From: Acidobacteriota bacterium | Lineage (GTDB): Bacteria; Acidobacteriota; Blastocatellia; RBC074 | Direction of reading: 5' to 3' | DNA: 19,220 bases | Assembly: GCA_022614735.1 (NCBI GenBank) | Contig: JAKEHZ010000055.1 | Span: 1 to 19,220 of the forward strand | Part shown: positions 17,009-19,220 of the stretch, piece after piece | Numbering within the stretch: position 1 is the first letter of the stretch | Layout: each line of letters starts with the position of its first letter | The notes under the pieces: model-generated | The model's database searches: none | The model's input: the letters and a program-made list of their open reading frames with translations, nothing else | Told to the model about the DNA's origin: nothing | Program-made: the position numbers and the translations under genes

Positions 17009-17518
17009 ATGAATAGCGAGCACAACGATCAGAACGACTTGCAACCGGAAAGCAGTAGCGTTAAGCCGAGGCCGATATTAATGTTCCTTGGCATCCTGAC
17101 TGTCGCTACGGTGCTGACCTTTCTCATCATTCAGGGAATGCTTTACGCTTTTGATAAAATGGAAGAAGCTAACCAGGCTCAACCAGCCACTGCATTACCC
17201 GAAGGACAGGTGAGAAAGCTTCCACCGGAACCGCGCTTGCAGGGCGCCCCCGGCCCTAATGATCTCCCATCGTTATTGCCTATCGAGGATCTAAAGGAAT
17301 ACCGAGATCAGATGGACAAGAAGGCCATTAGCTACGGCTGGGTGAACAAGGAGGCCGGAGTCGCACACCTCCCCCTTGATCGTGCGAAGGCTTTGACTGT
17401 CGAGCGCGGTCTGCCAATGCTCTCGGACAAGCTGGTCCAAGAGGTTCAGAAAGCTGAAGCGATGAGAAAGCAAGTCCTTGACGCCGGGGCCAGCGCGGGA
17501 CGAATAATCAAGGAATAG
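17009..17518 (+). CDS. Small single-helix membrane protein of the alternative complex III/oxidase cluster
   Basis: This 169-residue protein has an N-terminal charged stretch, one membrane helix (about 25-48, ILMFLGILTVATVLTFLIIQ) and a Pro-rich linker (about 60-92). A short conserved-looking tail contains LKEYRDQMDKKAISYGWVNK and then VAHLPLDRAKALTVERGLP. The tail pattern (a Tyr-Gly-Trp-Val segment, then a Pro-Leu-Asp-Arg-Ala helix) is one I associate with small unnamed proteins next to actF in similar clusters, so it is likely a real accessory or assembly protein. I cannot assign a function. It has no heme motif and no cysteine pair for metal binding. It lies between actF and the SCO-CoxB gene and is surely co-transcribed. 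Confidence 0.8.
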   Translation: MNSEHNDQNDLQPESSSVKPRPILMFLGILTVATVLTFLIIQGMLYAFDKMEEANQAQPATALPEGQVRKLPPEPRLQGAPGPNDLPSLLPIEDLKEYRDQMDKKAISYGWVNKEAGVAHLPLDRAKALTVERGLPMLSDKLVQEVQKAEAMRKQVLDAGASAGRIIKE

Positions 17519-17523
17519 TAAAA

Positions 17524-19220
17524 ATGCTGAAGTTGTTTGTTCAATATCGTCATTTCAAGAATCAACGGCTGACCTTTGCTTCGACAGCACACTTCTGTCT
17601 TCTGTCTTCTGTCATCTGTCTTCTATCATCTGTCTTCGCTCCTCTCTCTGTTTCCGCGCAGCCGGTGGGCGCTCGTGCGCCGATCCTCAAAGATGTCGGG
17701 ATTGACCAGCTCCTGAACAATCAAATACCACTCAACCTTGAGTTCAAGGATGAGACTGGTCGCGCAGTCAAGCTTGCTGAATACTTCAATGACAGACCGG
17801 TTGTCCTGTCGCTCGTCTACTACGACTGCCCTCAACTCTGCACCCAGGTCTTAACGGGCTTGCTCGGCACTTTGAAGACACTGCCGATGACGCCGGGCAA
17901 AGAATTCATCGCTTTGACTGTGAGCTTCGATCCGCGCGAGAAACCTGAACTGGCAGCGGCCAAGAAGAAGGAATATCTCGAACGTTTGAAAAAGCCCGGA
18001 GTCGCCGAAGGCTGGCATTTCCTGACTGGTGAAGAAGCGTCGATTTATGCACTGACCAAATCCGTCGGATTTCGCTATCTCTGGGATCCTGTGACAAAGC
18101 AGTATGCCCACGCGAGCGGTATTATGGTCTTGACGCCGGGGGGCAAAGTTTCAAGATACTTTTATGGCATCGAGTATGCGCCGCGCGATCTGCGCTTCGG
18201 CGTGATCGAGGCTTCGGAAGGCAAAGTCGGATCGCTGGCCGATCAGATCATCCTCTACTGCTATCAATACGATCCTACGCGAGGAATCTATGGTCTGGTC
18301 GTAATGCGGTTACTGCGAATCTTCGGTTTAATTACCCTGGTGACACTTGCGGCGCTCGTCCTTTTCCTGGTTTACAAAACAAAACAGAAGGAAGCAGAGT
18401 TGGCGAGACAGAGGCCGGAGGGCAGCAAACCGGATTCAAAGGTTGGATATTCTCATATGAGTCTCTTACCGTTCTTCCTGATTCAAATGCCGTTCATGCC
18501 GGAGCAGGCCTCAAACTTCGCGCAAGAGGTCGATCTGCTCTACTTTTTCCTGATTGCATTGACGGTCGCCTTTTCAGTAGCGATTGCTTTCGCGATCGTC
18601 TACTTTGCAATCAAATATCGCCGCCGCAGCGAGAGTGAAGTGCCGGAACCGATCGAAGGCGCGATGAAGCTTGAGATCACCTGGACGGTCGTCCCATTCC
18701 TCATCTCGATGGTCATCTTTGCCTGGGGCGCAAAGCTCTACTATCAGATGTATACACCGCCGGCAGAGGCTCTGGAAATATTCGTGACGGGCAAACAGTG
18801 GATGTGGCGCGCGCAACATCCTGATGGGCAGCGCGAAATCAACGAACTGCACATCCCGGTTGGCCGGCGCATAAAGCTGACGATGACGAGCGAAGATGTG
18901 ATTCACTCGTATTTCATCCCAGCTTTCCGTACCAAAACAGACGTGGTCCCCGGTCGGTACACGATGAGCTGGTTCGAGCCTACCAAGGTCGGTACTTACC
19001 ATCTCTTCTGCGCAGAGTATTGCGGCGCGGAGCATTCGGGAATGATCGGTAAAGTGGTTGTCATGGAGCCGGCGGATTACCAGGCGTGGTTGGGCGGCGG
19101 CACGAAAGAGACCTCGCCGACTACAGCGGGGCTCAATTTATTTTCAAGTCTTGCGTGCAATACCTGCCATCGCGAAGAGAGTGGTGGGCGCGGTCCCAAA
19201 CTGGTTGGTCTTTACGGAAC
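17524..19220 (+). CDS. coxB: SCO copper chaperone - cytochrome c oxidase subunit II - cytochrome c fused reading frame (3' end cut by window)
   Basis: One open frame of at least 565 residues has no stop before the window edge. Residues 1 to about 48 form a signal peptide. A SCO1/SenC thioredoxin-fold domain follows, with copper ligands CPQLC (102-106) and His196, then a membrane helix (about 263-284). After a charged linker, Met312 begins what looks like an ordinary CoxB. It has two helices (about 338-363 and 383-407), GKQWMWRAQHPDG, and the CuA ligands His461, Cys496, Glu498, Cys500, His504 and Met507 in CAEYCGAEHSGM. A cytochrome c domain then starts with CNTCH (545), as in caa3 oxidases. 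SCO proteins load copper into CuA, so this joins a chaperone to its client. AAGGA lies 9 bases before ATG 17524. CoxB could also initiate internally at ATG 18457, or a stop may have been lost by mutation or sequence error. Domain calls are firm and the fusion is uncertain. Confidence 0.85.
   Translation, partial: MLKLFVQYRHFKNQRLTFASTAHFCLLSSVICLLSSVFAPLSVSAQPVGARAPILKDVGIDQLLNNQIPLNLEFKDETGRAVKLAEYFNDRPVVLSLVYYDCPQLCTQVLTGLLGTLKTLPMTPGKEFIALTVSFDPREKPELAAAKKKEYLERLKKPGVAEGWHFLTGEEASIYALTKSVGFRYLWDPVTKQYAHASGIMVLTPGGKVSRYFYGIEYAPRDLRFGVIEASEGKVGSLADQIILYCYQYDPTRGIYGLVVMRLLRIFGLITLVTLAALVLFLVYKTKQKEAELARQRPEGSKPDSKVGYSHMSLLPFFLIQMPFMPEQASNFAQEVDLLYFFLIALTVAFSVAIAFAIVYFAIKYRRRSESEVPEPIEGAMKLEITWTVVPFLISMVIFAWGAKLYYQMYTPPAEALEIFVTGKQWMWRAQHPDGQREINELHIPVGRRIKLTMTSEDVIHSYFIPAFRTKTDVVPGRYTMSWFEPTKVGTYHLFCAEYCGAEHSGMIGKVVVMEPADYQAWLGGGTKETSPTTAGLNLFSSLACNTCHREESGGRGPKLVGLYG
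17593..17634 (+). repeat. Heptamer array (TTCTGTC)n coding for the SCO signal peptide core
   Basis: Six consecutive heptamers (TTCTGTC x3, ATCTGTC, TTCTATC, ATCTGTC) lie in frame within the SCO-CoxB gene. Three heptamers make seven codons, giving the peptide repeat CLLSSVI-CLLSSVF (25-38), the hydrophobic core of the export signal. No complementary arm is visible nearby. Confidence 0.92.

Overview
This window most resembles a chromosomal segment of an Acidobacteriota-type bacterium, possibly Blastocatellia. That placement is an inference from gene content and from intermediate base composition judged by eye. The relevant content is an alternative complex III cluster leading into a caa3-type oxidase, plus a secreted DUF1080 protein and a DUF3500 protein. 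There is no rRNA or universal marker gene to fix the taxon.

Left part (1-8589): a reverse-strand secreted DUF1080 (3-keto-disaccharide hydrolase-like) gene diverges from a DUF3500 gene. These are followed by an HrpB-type DEAH/DExH helicase, a Tat-exported molybdopterin oxidoreductase of the sulfite-oxidase fold, and a large exported protein with an N-terminal SPOR domain and internal tandem repeats.

Right part (8848-19220): a respiratory operon. actA (pentaheme cytochrome c), actB (molybdopterin-enzyme-like plus ferredoxin-like fusion), actC (NrfD-like), actD (DUF3341), actE (monoheme lipoprotein cytochrome c) and actF (NrfD-like) together encode alternative complex III, which oxidises quinol. 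Then come a small one-helix membrane protein and one uninterrupted reading frame running off the window. That frame encodes a SCO copper chaperone, cytochrome c oxidase subunit II with a CuA site, and the start of a cytochrome c domain. Electrons would pass from quinol through complex III and its hemes to the heme and CuA of a caa3 oxidase. The SCO part would deliver copper to CuA.

The most unusual aspect is not a gene. Many gene junctions carry a palindrome whose arms are tandem arrays of a 7- to 9-base unit, and the unit often differs from junction to junction (TTTTCCA, AAAGGGTC, CGCAGAG, TTTTCAG, CGGAACAAA, AAAAGGC). One pair of arms is a perfect 50 bp. In two places heptamer arrays lie inside coding sequence and encode the hydrophobic core of an export signal (ActE and SCO). 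A separate perfect 18-bp inverted repeat lies inside the helicase gene. The arrays resemble the short tandemly repeated repetitive (STRR) heptamers known from cyanobacteria. The palindromic architecture and the reuse as signal peptides deserve attention, as does the stop-less SCO-CoxB reading frame.
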